NCBI RefSeq assembly: GCF_000157895.3
Contig: NC_022663.1
Location: 5,394,001 to 5,458,000, forward strand
Length of the DNA: 64,000 bases
From: Mycobacterium kansasii ATCC 12478
GTDB taxonomy: Bacteria; Actinomycetota; Actinomycetes; Mycobacteriales; Mycobacteriaceae
Direction: 5' to 3'
Shown: in pieces, positions 8,907 to 18,209 of the stretch
Layout: each line of letters begins with the position of its first letter
Numbering within the stretch: the first letter of the stretch is position 1
Program-made: the position numbers and the translations under genes
Notes under the pieces: model-generated
Databases searched by the model: none
What the model was told of the DNA's origin: nothing
The model's input: the letters and a program-made list of their open reading frames with translations, nothing else

Positions 8907-9995
8907 CTAGAGGTGCGGTTTGGCCACGCTGACCAGATACGGCTGACCGCGCAGGGTGAGATACACCCGCTTCGGCCCGATCGCCATCCCGGATAGCGGC
9001 GCCGTGGCGAGCGGACCGCCCGGAAGAGCTGCCCGATAGTCGATCGTGCGGAGCACCGGGATGATCCCGTCCGAGTAACCGGTGAAGCTCTCCGTTTGCA
9101 GCACCACCACGTCGCGGTCGGTGGCGGCGTAGATGCGGGTTTCGTCAGTGCCCAGGTAGCGAATCGGCGCCGAGAGTTGCGCGCAGCCAAGCACTTCCAT
9201 GCCGTGCCCGCCGCGCCGCGAATCGACCGCGTATAGCACGCTGTCATTGCGCCCGGCGACGTAGCTGCGCGTCACGGCCGTTCCGTCCCCTGCCGACACG
9301 GCCACATCCATGTGCAACGAGCCGCGTTCTTCCGGAGGCGACGACGGTCCTTTGTAGTAGCGAATTCCGGATGGTCCGTAGAGGTGGTACTCGATCTGGC
9401 GTCCGCGGTTGGCGCCGTCGATGGTGTCTGCGGGTGCTGCGGAGATATTGGCGCTCGGTAATTTTCGAAAGCCGTATTGATCCACCGGCGTCACCGAAGA
9501 CCCGTCCGCCGACAGCGCCAGCAACACCCGCATTCCGGCATCTTCGGTGAGATAAGCCGGCGCCGGCCCGGCGTCGAACTCGTCGACGCGTTGCAGGCTC
9601 TCGATGTCGACGACAGTCACCCGGTCACGCAGCGGCTGTGGCACGAAGACGTGTCGATCGTCCTTCTGGCTGATCTGCAGGTTGCGCCCGACGTCCATCG
9701 GTTCCGAGAAGCGCGTGTCGGCGGTGGGCGAACCGGTGACCGTGATCTTGGCGAGCCGGTGATCGTCGGTGAGTCCCAGCAGTGAGCGGTCGCGATACGA
9801 CCAGACGGGATCACGCACCGAGGCGCCGATCGCGGTCAGCTCCACCGCCGGCGCGCTCTCCAGCGTGGCCCCGGGAGCGGAACACCCGGCGGCTGCCACC
9901 AGTCCGGCGGCTAATGCGCCAGATGCACCAGACCAACGCCACCGCCGCTGGTGAGAAGTACCGATGGCCACGATCACTCGCCGTCCTTTCACCAC
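8907..9995 (-). CDS. Probable lipoprotein with beta-propeller-like repeats
   Basis: The 362-aa product has a basic N-terminus, a hydrophobic stretch (ALAAGLVAAA) and a lipobox ending at C38 (AAAGC), so it should be lipidated and face outward. The mature part has repeated beta-rich units such as RHVFVPQPLRDRVTVVDI, RVLLALSADGSSVTPVD and RIYAATDRDVVVLQT, in the style of a WD/NHL-type propeller. No catalytic motif is visible. It is the first gene of a pair with the small gene at 8561. A binding or scaffold role is likely but unproven. Confidence 0.7.
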   Translation of the reverse strand: MVKGRRVIVAIGTSHQRRWRWSGASGALAAGLVAAAGCSAPGATLESAPAVELTAIGASVRDPVWSYRDRSLLGLTDDHRLAKITVTGSPTADTRFSEPMDVGRNLQISQKDDRHVFVPQPLRDRVTVVDIESLQRVDEFDAGPAPAYLTEDAGMRVLLALSADGSSVTPVDQYGFRKLPSANISAAPADTIDGANRGRQIEYHLYGPSGIRYYKGPSSPPEERGSLHMDVAVSAGDGTAVTRSYVAGRNDSVLYAVDSRRGGHGMEVLGCAQLSAPIRYLGTDETRIYAATDRDVVVLQTESFTGYSDGIIPVLRTIDYRAALPGGPLATAPLSGMAIGPKRVYLTLRGQPYLVSVAKPHL

Positions 9996-10075
9996 CGCCC
10001 CAAGGGCAGTACCCCCGCAACCGTCCGGCTACACGTGTCGCTTCGGGAAACGATCGACGGCTCCGGTGAGAGCGG

Positions 10076-10915
10076 TTACAGAATCGGCCGGCCTCCGGTG
10101 ACGGCCACCCGGGCGCCCGAAATATAACTCGCGTCATCGGATGCCAGCAGGACGTAGATCGGCGCTAGTTCGGCGGGTTGGCCGGCGCGGCCCAGCGGCA
10201 CGTTGTCCCCGAAGGACTCCACGCTGTCGGCGGGCATCGTGGCCGGGATCAGCGGTGTCCATATCGGACCGGGCGCCACGCTGTTGACCCGAATCCCTTT
10301 GGCGCCGAGCAGTTGAGCGAGACTTGCCGAGAAATTGGCAATGGCTGCCTTGGTTGCGGCGTAGGGCGCCAGCGTGGGGTTGGGCGTATCGGAGTTGACC
10401 GAGGAACTGCCGATGATCGAGGACCCGGGGCCCAGGTACGGCAATGCCGCCTTGGCGAGATGAAAGTATGCGCCGACATTGAGCCGAAAGGTGTAGTCCC
10501 ACTCCTCGTCGCTGATCTCGCCGAGGCTTTCATGCATCATCTGGTAGGCGGCATTATTGACCAGGATGTCGATGCCGCCGAATTCCTCGACGGCGCGGTC
10601 GATCACCGCGCGGCAGTGCGCCGGATCGGCGAGATCACCCGGAACCAGGACGCAGCGTCGGCCGGCCTCTTCGATGTAGCGTGCGACCTCGCGCGCGTCG
10701 TCGTGCTCGTTGAGGTAAGAGACGAGCACATCGGCGCCTTCTCGCGCATACGCGATCGCCACCGCCCGGCCGATGCCGCTGTCCCCGCCGGTAATGACCG
10801 CGCGCTTACCGGTGAGTTTTCCCGAACCGCGATAGCTATTCTCGCCGCAGTCGGGAACAGGATTCATCCGGCCCTGCACTCCGGGCACGCTTTGTTGCTG
10901 TGCCGCAAAGCTCAT
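10076..10915 (-). CDS. Short-chain dehydrogenase/reductase (YhdF/YghA type)
   Basis: The 279-aa protein is a classical SDR. The nucleotide-binding motif TGGDSGIG is at residues 42-49, NNAAY is near 120-124, and the catalytic pair is Y185 and K189 in YAATK, with serines near 170-172 before it. The N-terminal extension with PVPDCGENSYRGSGKL is typical of the glucose/ribitol dehydrogenase-like SDRs often induced by stress in bacteria. The reaction is NAD(P)-dependent oxidation or reduction of an alcohol or sugar; the substrate is unknown. A small conserved gene lies just upstream on the same strand. Confidence 0.85.
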   Translation of the reverse strand: MSFAAQQQSVPGVQGRMNPVPDCGENSYRGSGKLTGKRAVITGGDSGIGRAVAIAYAREGADVLVSYLNEHDDAREVARYIEEAGRRCVLVPGDLADPAHCRAVIDRAVEEFGGIDILVNNAAYQMMHESLGEISDEEWDYTFRLNVGAYFHLAKAALPYLGPGSSIIGSSSVNSDTPNPTLAPYAATKAAIANFSASLAQLLGAKGIRVNSVAPGPIWTPLIPATMPADSVESFGDNVPLGRAGQPAELAPIYVLLASDDASYISGARVAVTGGRPIL

Positions 10916-10969
10916 GGCAACTTCCTTTCCGGTAATTCATGCTGACCAATTGTCAAGCGCCGCAAATGT

Positions 10970-11176
10970 TCAACTGACTGGTGAGCAGTGCCAGCAGTTC
11001 AGGATCTCCGGCGTTCCCGGGCCGGCCGTGGGCACGTCAGGATCGTCGTCAGCCGGTGGCTCCGGATCGCGCCATTCTTCCCTCCTGCTGGATCGATTTC
11101 CCTGCAGGGTGCCACTCAGCTCATGCTTGAGCTCATCGTCGTCGCGCGGGCTGTGCTTGGCGTTCCCACGTTCCAT
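10970..11176 (-). CDS. Small conserved mycobacterial protein
   Basis: From the ATG at 11176 the product is 68 aa, beginning MERGNAKHSPRDDDELKHEL. It is very hydrophilic and rich in charged residues and proline. The N-terminus matches a small conserved actinobacterial protein (MERG.SKHSPR.D type) of unknown function. The C-terminus, ending in two cysteines, looks diverged from that family. It lies 54 bp upstream of the SDR on the same strand, often a stress-linked neighbourhood. A further ATG upstream would add 23 residues but is less like the family. Confidence 0.6.
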   Translation of the reverse strand: MERGNAKHSPRDDDELKHELSGTLQGNRSSRREEWRDPEPPADDDPDVPTAGPGTPEILNCWHCSPVS

Positions 11177-11500
11177 AGCAGGCTCCCCGTTCGTGAGCGG
11201 CCCCTGCTGCAGACGGGCTACCCGTGGCCACCACGGGCTAATCAACCATTTCGTCTTCCGGCGGAATGCGGTCGGTGCAGTGGCACCTGATACCGCTGTT
11301 AATGAATGTTAATGACTGTTGCCAATGATGTTGTCGAGCAAAAGTCAACCCGATGGTCCGTGCAGGTAGACCCGCCGATCAAGGCAACTTGTCAGATGAC
11401 CCGGTTTGGGCCTTCGACGGCGGGGTTATTCGTTGGGAGTGGTTAGGGCCCCGAATAAGGGAACAACTGCTTTGAACGACACGAACGAGAGGGGATAAGC
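11177..11500. other. Divergent promoter region with 10-bp direct repeats upstream of the MPT63-like gene
   Basis: No gene is supported. At 11297-11306 and 11307-11316 there is a perfectly spaced tandem repeat, TGTTAATGA followed by A then C, with a further TGTT at 11317. One helical turn between copies suggests an operator for a regulator serving the MPT63-like gene or its divergent neighbour. Confidence 0.45.
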
Positions 11501-11983
11501 GTGAAGTTCACAACGACGGTGATGAAAACGAGTATCGGTGCCGCGGCGATCGCGGCAGCGGGTGTCTTCGGCGCGGCGACGGCGACGGCGGCACCTCCGA
11601 CCATCGAGAGCTTCGGTACCGCCGAACAGCTGGTAGACGGGCCGATGGTCACCTCCTACACGGTTGCCAATCTGCAGCCGAGCAACGTGACCATTCCGGG
11701 TTACACCCCGCACGGAAAGCTCTACCAGGCCGAGGTCACCGCCAAATCCGTCAGCGGAGTCGTGACCCCGGTGGTCTCTGACTTCAACGCCCGCTCCGCC
11801 AGCGGTCAGAACTACCGGGTGATCGACACGGTGCCGGTGCCCAACGGGCTGAATCCGGCGCCGATCAATCAGGGTGACCAACGTAGCGGATTGATTTACT
11901 TCGACGTGACCGGCCAGCCGCCCAACGGCGTGGTCTACAACGACGGAGTGCAAGACGTCCTCATCTGGACCAGCAACGTCTAA
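11501..11983 (+). CDS. MPT63-family secreted immunogenic protein
   Basis: The 160-aa product has a signal peptide of about 30 residues ending near ATATAA, and a mature domain like MPT63/MPB63 (Rv1926c, DUF1942). Shared segments include IPGY, VTPVVSDFNARSASG.NYRV, the GLIYFDVTG stretch and a C-terminal LIWTSNV. MPT63 is a small secreted beta-sandwich protein of unknown function. The GTG start follows a GAGAGGGG ribosome site. The sequence is diverged enough that this may be a paralogue rather than the true mpt63. A strong hairpin follows the stop. Confidence 0.85.
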   Translation: MKFTTTVMKTSIGAAAIAAAGVFGAATATAAPPTIESFGTAEQLVDGPMVTSYTVANLQPSNVTIPGYTPHGKLYQAEVTAKSVSGVVTPVVSDFNARSASGQNYRVIDTVPVPNGLNPAPINQGDQRSGLIYFDVTGQPPNGVVYNDGVQDVLIWTSNV

Positions 11984-11998
11984 CCGCTGCTTGTCATC

Positions 11999-12032
11999 GA
12001 CCTCCCCGCGTCAATGTCGACGCGGGGAGGTC
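11999..12032 (+). terminator. Hairpin terminator after the MPT63-like gene
   Basis: GACCTCCCCGCGTC (11999-12012) pairs perfectly with GACGCGGGGAGGTC (12019-12032) around a 6-base loop, 16 bp after the stop codon. There is no U-tract. A perfect 14-bp GC-rich stem placed here is good evidence for a terminator. Confidence 0.65.
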
Positions 12033-12093
12033 TCGTTACCAATCGAATTGGCCGGCCTGCATCGGCGCCGATTCAATCGGGTACCCCGTCGCC

Positions 12094-13029
12094 ATGAGTG
12101 CTAGCGATCTCAGGCCCGAAGAAGTCCGCCAACAGGCGCGGCGCCACGCCGATCAAGCGCGGGCGACGATGGGGGACAAGCGGGACAAGCAGGATGGTGG
12201 TCTCAGCGGCTGGGTAGCCAAACGGGCCGGCAAATGGGATCTCGACGGCCAGGACGAGACCACTCTGCACCGCCATAAGTTTGTGTGGAACTTGCTTGTC
12301 GACTATTGGTTCCGGATGGAGATTGACGGCTGGGACAACATTCCCGAGCCGCCGGTGCTGCTGGTCGGCATTCACTCGGGGGCTCCGTTCGTCTGGGACG
12401 CGTGGACCGTGGGTCTGCAATGGTGGCGACGGTTCGGACCGGAGCGCCCGTTGCACGGCACCGCGCACGACGCGCTGATGGCGATTCCGGGAATCGGGCG
12501 ATATTTCCGGTCGATGGGGGTCCTTCCGGCGGCCCCGGATGCCATCGCGACGGCATTGGCCGAGGGGCGTGACGTGGCGTTGTGGCCCGGCGGTGAGGTG
12601 GATTCGCTGCGGCCCTGGACCGAGCGTGACCGGGCAAACCTCGCCGGGCGGAAAGGCTTCGTGAAAATGGCGATTCTGGCCGGGGTGCCGATCGTGCCGA
12701 TCGCGACGGTCGGCGGCGCCGACGCCATGCCGGTGCTGATTCGCGGCGACCGCCTATCCCGGGCCTTACAGCTCGATCGGCTGTTGCGGCTGAAGGTCTT
12801 CCCGCTGGCGATCTCACTGCCGTGGGGTATTGCACCGGCGGCGCTTCCGCAGCTGCCATTGCCCGCCAAAATCCGGACCCGGTTCATGCCCGCGGTCGAC
12901 TTGGACCACGACCCCGCCCGCGCCGACGACGACGCCTATGTCGACAGCAAGTACCGCGAAGTCGAGGACACCATTCAGCGCGGCATGGACGCCCTGACAC
13001 GCAAGCGCGCCCTGCCGCTGTTCGGCTGA
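12094..13029 (+). CDS. PlsC-like acyltransferase family protein
   Basis: The 311-aa product has the pattern of a lysophospholipid/glycerol acyltransferase: an acceptor motif region GIHSGAPFVWDAW (about residues 91-103), a middle GTAHDALMAIPGIGRYFRSMG segment, and LWPGGEVDSLRPW, the counterpart of the FPEGTR motif. A GVPIVPIATVGG strand follows, as in PlsC enzymes. The N-terminus is basic and soluble, with no clear membrane helix. It would transfer an acyl chain to a lipid acceptor at the membrane. The acceptor motif is not the usual HX4D, so the exact chemistry is uncertain. It resembles Rv1920-type proteins. Confidence 0.7.
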   Translation: MSASDLRPEEVRQQARRHADQARATMGDKRDKQDGGLSGWVAKRAGKWDLDGQDETTLHRHKFVWNLLVDYWFRMEIDGWDNIPEPPVLLVGIHSGAPFVWDAWTVGLQWWRRFGPERPLHGTAHDALMAIPGIGRYFRSMGVLPAAPDAIATALAEGRDVALWPGGEVDSLRPWTERDRANLAGRKGFVKMAILAGVPIVPIATVGGADAMPVLIRGDRLSRALQLDRLLRLKVFPLAISLPWGIAPAALPQLPLPAKIRTRFMPAVDLDHDPARADDDAYVDSKYREVEDTIQRGMDALTRKRALPLFG

Positions 13030-13030
13030 A

Positions 13031-13759
13031 CTACTGCGCGACGGAGTCCCGGGCCGCCGTAGCCACGGGACTCACCTCCGGCTCGCGGACAATCCACCGG
13101 GGTTGTGGTGGCGTCGCCGCCCGGTAGCCCACGCTGCGCACGGTTTCCACCAGCGCTGCATACTCGGCTCCGAGCTTGGCGCGTAGCCGTCGCACGTGGA
13201 CGTCTACGGTACGGACCTGACCGGCGCAGTCATATCCCCACACTTCATGCATCAGCCGCGTCCGGGTGAACGCCCGACCGGCGTGCTGCACGAGAAACGC
13301 AAGCAACTTGAATTCCGTGGCGGTCAGGCCCAGGTTTTTGCCGCCCAGCGACGCCGTATAACTGTCGGGGTGCAGCACCAGGTCGCCGAATTCGAGGGTG
13401 CCCTCCAGCGCGTGGCGCCGGCGGGTGATCGCCAGCCGCAACCGCGCCCGCAGCTCGGCCGCGTCGGCCGCCTCCAGCAGCACATCGTCGAAATGCCAGT
13501 CGACGTCAACCTCGATGAAATCGGCTAGCGCGACAACGGCGACCACCGCAAGTGCGGGCACGTCGGCCGTCAGCCGCCGGCATGCCCGGCGAGCCGCAGC
13601 CAGATCGGTGCGCGCATCGATCATCGCGACGTCGGCGCCGTCGAGCTGCCATGCGTGGTGGTCGTCCAGCGGGGCACGCCGCACCGAGCGCGCGAATGAT
13701 TCCAATCTCGGCAATACCGAGGGGAAGTCGGCTTCGTTGCTGATCAGCAGCACTTCCAA
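13031..13759 (-). CDS. GlnR-like OmpR-family winged-helix regulator
   Basis: The C-terminal half is an OmpR/PhoB winged helix (LTATEFKLLAFLVQHAG, RLMHEVWGYD, RTVDVHVRRLRAKLG, VRSVGYR). The N-terminal half is a receiver-like domain that appears to lack part of the usual acidic pocket, as in GlnR. The start chosen is a TTG at 13759 (LEVLLISNE), preceded by GGGAGA, because GlnR proteins start MLEVLL. An ATG at 13813 would add 18 arginine-rich residues. Position next to pyrH matches Rv2884. It probably acts as an orphan regulator without a kinase; its targets are unknown. Confidence 0.8.
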   Translation of the reverse strand: MEVLLISNEADFPSVLPRLESFARSVRRAPLDDHHAWQLDGADVAMIDARTDLAAARRACRRLTADVPALAVVAVVALADFIEVDVDWHFDDVLLEAADAAELRARLRLAITRRRHALEGTLEFGDLVLHPDSYTASLGGKNLGLTATEFKLLAFLVQHAGRAFTRTRLMHEVWGYDCAGQVRTVDVHVRRLRAKLGAEYAALVETVRSVGYRAATPPQPRWIVREPEVSPVATAARDSVAQ

Positions 13760-14156
13760 CAGACGTCTCCCAACCCCTTCGCGACGGTCCCGCCACCCTC
13801 TATCCGTAGGCACCTCCCGGGGAGATGTCTCACAGCGAAGCCCTGAATACCCGCTGGGAAGAAAATTATTCCCGGGCTGTCAGCGCCACCGGTTCGGTTG
13901 AGATTCGGCGCACTCGATGAACCCGGCCCGTATCCCGGGCCGGGTCCACCCTTCCCTCAAGCTATGGACCCTCAAGCTATGGGTCGGCCTGCCGGCGCTG
14001 CGCGGCTGCGTTTCGATCTGCGCGCCGGATTCCCCGCCGCACCGGCTGGTCAAACATCGGCAATCGGGTGCCGACGGAAACTGCCGCGGCTGTGTGCTGC
14101 AGCGGTGTGATCACCGACATCGTTTGGGTTTGCTCGCAGCGGGCAATTAGGGACCA
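13760..14156. other. Intergenic region upstream of the regulator and the FAD/Rieske gene
   Basis: About 400 bp separate the two divergent genes. Small open frames here have no recognisable content. A short duplicated phrase (CTCAAGCTATGG, near 13957 and 13972) is the only repeat seen. The region presumably holds both promoters. Confidence 0.4.
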
Positions 14157-15668
14157 ATGACATCGCTATGGCTGGCCGGCCGCAATCGGCTCCGGCAGCA
14201 ATCCGATCGGCTGAACGGCCAGCTGACATCGGCCGACGTGGTGGTCGTCGGCGCCGGTATCACCGGGCTGGTCAGCGCGGTGCTGTTGGCCCGCGCCGGC
14301 AAGGAGGTGCTGGTGCTGGAAGCCCGCACCGCGGGCGCGGTGACCACCGGCAACACCACCGGAAAGCTCAGCCTGCTGCAGGGAACCACGCTGTCGAAGA
14401 TCGTCGCTCGCCACGGCGACCGGCTGGCCGCCGACTATGTGCGCGGCAATCGGGAGGGCCAGGACTGGCTGCTGCGGCATTGCGCCGCCAACCAGCTTCC
14501 GGTACAGCGCGAAGACGACTACACCTATGCCCAAAGCCCCGACGAAGTGGCGTCGGCGCGCGCCGTCCTGGCCGCCTGCGACCGGGCCGGAGTCGGCGCG
14601 CAGTGGGCCGACGAGGCCGACGTGCCGTTCCCGTACCACGGGGGAGTGCGGCTGTCCGATCAGGCGCAGATCGACCCGATGCCGTTGCTGGACAGCTTCA
14701 TCCGGGAGCTGACCGACCGTGGCGGCCTTCTTGTGGAAGGGGCCCGGGTGCGCAGGTTGTCGCACCACCGGGGCCGCGTCCGCCTGGCGGTGCGGACGAG
14801 CGACGGCGACGCCGACGTCGACGCGGGACACTGCATCCTGGCCACCGGCATGCCCGTCTTCGACCGCGGCGGATTCTTCGCCCGGCTCAAACCCAACAGG
14901 TCCTATTGCACGGCTTTCGACGTCCCCGGCCCCATCACCCGGTCGATGTTCATCTCGGCCGGCTCGCCGACCAGATCCGTACGCTACGCGCCGTTCGGCG
15001 ACGGTGAGCGGCTGATCGTGGCCGGAGCCAGCCATGTCGTCGGGCGAAAGAGTCCCATCGCCGAACTCGACGAGCTGATGTCATGGGCACGACGCCACTA
15101 CCCGGGCGCGGTGGCGACGCATCGCTGGTCGGCTCAGGACTACACGCCCGTCGACCAGCTGCCGTATGTCGGGCCCATCCTGCCGGGTGATGAAAAGGTG
15201 CTCGTTGCTTCAGGATTCAACAAGTGGGGACTGACCAACGGAGTGGCCGCGGCGTTGCTGCTCAGTTCGCGCATTCTCGGCGGACGGATGGACTGGGCGC
15301 GTGCGTTCGCGGCGTGGAGTCCGCATGAATTGAGCGGGGTCACCACGGCTCTCACCGCCAACCTCGAGGTCGCTTATCACCTGGCCAAAGGCTGGCTGGC
15401 GCCGGCCGTCCGGCGATCCGATGGCATCGACGCCAATGGTGACGGCGACGCTGGTGTGGTCACCGGGCCACCGTGGCACCTGCAGGCGAGGTGTGCGGTC
15501 GACGGCGTCGAGCATCGGGTTTCGCCGGTCTGCCCACACCTCGGCGGGATCGTGAACTGGAACGAGGCCACTCAAGCCTGGGAATGCCCGTTACACGGGT
15601 CGCGGTTTGCGCCGGACGGCGCGCTGCTGGAGGGGCCCGCCAGCCGGGGCCTGAACGCCTCGTCTTAG
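14157..15668 (+). CDS. FAD-dependent oxidoreductase with C-terminal Rieske domain
   Basis: The 503-aa protein starts with a DAO-type FAD-binding fold (VVVVGAGITGLVSAVLLARAG, about residues 27-47) and has the family's GFNKWGLTNG segment near residue 350. The last 75 residues are a Rieske domain with CPHLGG and CPLHGSRF, giving the two Cys and two His ligands of a [2Fe-2S] cluster. Such DAO-Rieske fusions are soluble oxidoreductases that move electrons from a substrate through FAD to the cluster. The substrate is unknown. It stands alone before pyrH. Confidence 0.85.
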   Translation: MTSLWLAGRNRLRQQSDRLNGQLTSADVVVVGAGITGLVSAVLLARAGKEVLVLEARTAGAVTTGNTTGKLSLLQGTTLSKIVARHGDRLAADYVRGNREGQDWLLRHCAANQLPVQREDDYTYAQSPDEVASARAVLAACDRAGVGAQWADEADVPFPYHGGVRLSDQAQIDPMPLLDSFIRELTDRGGLLVEGARVRRLSHHRGRVRLAVRTSDGDADVDAGHCILATGMPVFDRGGFFARLKPNRSYCTAFDVPGPITRSMFISAGSPTRSVRYAPFGDGERLIVAGASHVVGRKSPIAELDELMSWARRHYPGAVATHRWSAQDYTPVDQLPYVGPILPGDEKVLVASGFNKWGLTNGVAAALLLSSRILGGRMDWARAFAAWSPHELSGVTTALTANLEVAYHLAKGWLAPAVRRSDGIDANGDGDAGVVTGPPWHLQARCAVDGVEHRVSPVCPHLGGIVNWNEATQAWECPLHGSRFAPDGALLEGPASRGLNASS

Positions 15669-15845
15669 GCGAGTCTTAGGCGGGTTCTGGAACTCGCACC
15701 GGCCACCGAGGTCCGGGCTCCGGCGTCGGCGGCCGTCCGCCGGCGAGGTGAACCACCCCGGCTACCCCGCGGCACCGCGATGAGGCAGGATGTCAGATGC
15801 CGTCCCGCGTGGTCGCCGGGATGGCACTGTCATGCGAGGAGTCTT

Positions 15846-16652
15846 ATGGCGGAGTCCCCGGAAACTGACGTCGCCGGCTCGACGGCTCCCCGGCCGGAGG
15901 CGACAACCACCAACGGCGTACCGGCTTCGGCAGTTCCGCACCCACCGTCGAGGTATAAGCGGGTGCTGCTGAAGCTCGGCGGCGAAATGTTCGGCGGCGG
16001 CCAGGTGGGACTGGATCCCGACGTGGTGGCCCAAGTCGCTCGGCAGATCGCCGAGGTGGTGCGCGGTGGGGTGCAGGTCGCCGTCGTGATCGGTGGCGGC
16101 AATTTCTTCCGTGGCGCGCAGCTGCAGCAGCGCGGTATGGAACGCACCCGTTCGGACTACATGGGCATGCTCGGTACCGTCATGAACAGCCTTGCGCTGC
16201 AAGACTTTCTGGAGAAGGAAGGCATCGTCACCCGAGTCCAGACGGCGATCACCATGGGCCAGGTGGCCGAGCCCTATCTGCCGTTGCGGGCGGTGCGTCA
16301 CCTGGAGAAGGGGCGGGTGGTGATCTTCGGCGCCGGCATGGGGCTGCCCTACTTCTCCACCGACACCACGGCAGCGCAACGGGCGCTGGAGATCGGCGCG
16401 GACGTGGTCTTGATGGCCAAGGCGGTCGACGGTGTGTTCGCCGAGGATCCACGCGAGAATCCTGCGGCCGAACTACTGACCGTGATCAGTCACCGGGAGG
16501 TAATCGACCGGGGGTTGCGAGTTGCCGATACCACCGCATTCAGCTTGTGTATGGACAATGGCATGCCGATTCTGGTGTTCAACTTGCTGGTCGATGGGAA
16601 TATTGCCCGTGCGGTCGCTGGTGAGAAGATCGGAACGCTGGTCACCACCTGA
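15846..16652 (+). CDS. pyrH: UMP kinase PyrH
   Basis: This enzyme phosphorylates UMP to UDP with ATP in the cytoplasm, an essential step of pyrimidine synthesis. The amino acid kinase fold is clear: VLLKLGGEMFGG, VVIGGGNFFRG, MGMLGTVMNSLALQ, and TTAAQRALEIGADVVLMAK. The N-terminus has a 35-residue proline/threonine-rich extension typical of mycobacterial PyrH. The start at 15846 follows a GAGGAG site. frr follows after 30 bp, so the two form an operon with cdsA and rlmN close behind, the same order as Rv2883c-Rv2880c. Confidence 0.97.
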   Translation: MAESPETDVAGSTAPRPEATTTNGVPASAVPHPPSRYKRVLLKLGGEMFGGGQVGLDPDVVAQVARQIAEVVRGGVQVAVVIGGGNFFRGAQLQQRGMERTRSDYMGMLGTVMNSLALQDFLEKEGIVTRVQTAITMGQVAEPYLPLRAVRHLEKGRVVIFGAGMGLPYFSTDTTAAQRALEIGADVVLMAKAVDGVFAEDPRENPAAELLTVISHREVIDRGLRVADTTAFSLCMDNGMPILVFNLLVDGNIARAVAGEKIGTLVTT

Positions 16653-16682
16653 ACGCTGGTCACCACCTAAGGGGAAGACGCG

Positions 16683-17240
16683 ATGATCGATGATGCTCTC
16701 TTCGATGCCGAAGAGAAAATGGAGAAGGCCGTATCGGTCGCCCGTGACGACCTGTCAACCATCCGGACCGGGCGCGCCAACCCGGGTATGTTCTCCCGGA
16801 TCGTCATCGACTATTACGGCACCAATACCCCAATCACCCAGCTGGCCAGCATCAACGTTCCCGAGGCACGGCTGGTCGTCATCAAGCCGTATGAAGCCAA
16901 CCAGCTGCACGCCATCGAGACCGCGATTCGCAACTCCGACCTCGGAGTCAACCCCACCAACGACGGCACCCTGATCCGCGTGGCGATACCGCAGCTCACC
17001 GAGGAGCGCCGGCGGGAGCTGGTCAAGCAGGCCAAGCACAAGGGCGAGGAAGCCCGGGTCTCGGTACGCAATATCCGTCGCAAAGCGATGGAAGAACTGC
17101 ACCGCATCCGCAAGGACGGCGAGGCCGGCGAGGACGAGGTCGGCCGCGCGGAAAAGGACCTCGACAAGACTACCCACCACTACGTCGCCCAGATCGATGA
17201 ACTGGTGAAACACAAAGAAGGCGAGCTGCTGGAGGTCTAG
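16683..17240 (+). CDS. frr: Ribosome recycling factor
   Basis: The 185-aa protein splits post-termination ribosomes together with EF-G. Its length and motifs fit the family: STIRTGRANPGMF near the N-terminus, YYGTNTPITQLASI, and RVAIPQLTEERRRELVKQAK, followed by a long charged C-terminal helix. It is downstream of pyrH, its usual partner in bacteria. AAGGGGAAG upstream of the ATG provides the ribosome site. Confidence 0.98.
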   Translation: MIDDALFDAEEKMEKAVSVARDDLSTIRTGRANPGMFSRIVIDYYGTNTPITQLASINVPEARLVVIKPYEANQLHAIETAIRNSDLGVNPTNDGTLIRVAIPQLTEERRRELVKQAKHKGEEARVSVRNIRRKAMEELHRIRKDGEAGEDEVGRAEKDLDKTTHHYVAQIDELVKHKEGELLEV

Positions 17241-17271
17241 GACCGCTCAGCAGCCAAGTCCGTACAGATCC

Positions 17272-18168
17272 GTGGCAACCACCGATGCCAGCACCGGCAC
17301 CCCGGCCGACGACCCGCCGCACGGGCCGAAGAAGACCTCCCGGGCCGGACGCGACCTGCCCGCGGCCATCGCGGTGGGCTCGGGCATCGGCGCGGTCCTC
17401 GTGGCGACGCTGTTGCTCGCTCCGCGCGGCTGGGTCGCAATCTGCGCGCTGGCCATGGCCGTCGCCAGCCATGAGGTGGTGCGGCGACTACGTGAAGCCG
17501 GGTATCTGATCCCGGTGATCCCGTTGCTGGTCGGCGGGCAGGTGACAATCTGGCTGAGCTGGCCCTACGGCGCTCGAGGCGTGCTGGCGGGCTTCGGCGC
17601 CATGGTCGTGGTCTGCATGATCTGGCGGCTGTTCATGCAGGACAAGCGGTCGGACGGCGGCGCCGAGCGGGCTGCGCCGGGGAACTACCTGCGTGACACG
17701 TCGGCCACCATCTTTCTGGCCGCGTGGGTGGTGCTGTTCGGCTCCTTCGCTGCGCTGCTGGTCTACCACGGCGCCGGCTGGGTGTTTGCCATGATGATCG
17801 CGGTCATCGCCTCCGACGTCGGTGGTTATGCGGTGGGGGTGTTGTTCGGCAAGCATCCGATGGTTCCAACGATCAGCCCGAAGAAATCGTGGGAGGGATT
17901 CGCCGGTTCGATGGTCTGCGGTGTCACCGCGACCACCATTACCGCGACGTACCTGGCCGGCAAGACACCGTGGGTGGGGGCGCTGCTGGGCGTACTTTTC
18001 GTGCTGACCACGACCCTGGGCGACCTGGTGGAGTCGCAAGTGAAGCGCGACCTCGGGATCAAAGACATGGGGCGGCTGCTGCCGGGCCATGGCGGCCTGA
18101 TGGACCGGCTCGACGGCGTTCTGCCGTCCGCGGTGGCGGCCTGGATAGTGCTGACGCTGCTGCCCTAA
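17272..18168 (+). CDS. cdsA: Phosphatidate cytidylyltransferase CdsA
   Basis: This membrane enzyme makes CDP-diacylglycerol from phosphatidate and CTP, the precursor of phosphatidylinositol and other mycobacterial phospholipids. The 298-aa protein has a 25-residue soluble N-terminus, about eight membrane helices, and the family signature near the C-terminus with SPKKSWEGFAGS, LGDLVESQVKRD and KDMGRLLPGHGGLMDRLD. The start is a GTG 31 bp after frr, supported by similarity to the Rv2881c N-terminus. Its position in the pyrH-frr-cdsA-rlmN run is conserved. Confidence 0.97.
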   Translation: MATTDASTGTPADDPPHGPKKTSRAGRDLPAAIAVGSGIGAVLVATLLLAPRGWVAICALAMAVASHEVVRRLREAGYLIPVIPLLVGGQVTIWLSWPYGARGVLAGFGAMVVVCMIWRLFMQDKRSDGGAERAAPGNYLRDTSATIFLAAWVVLFGSFAALLVYHGAGWVFAMMIAVIASDVGGYAVGVLFGKHPMVPTISPKKSWEGFAGSMVCGVTATTITATYLAGKTPWVGALLGVLFVLTTTLGDLVESQVKRDLGIKDMGRLLPGHGGLMDRLDGVLPSAVAAWIVLTLLP

Positions 18169-18209
18169 GCTGCCCTAGCTTGCCCGGCAGGTCGATACTG
18201 GACACCATC

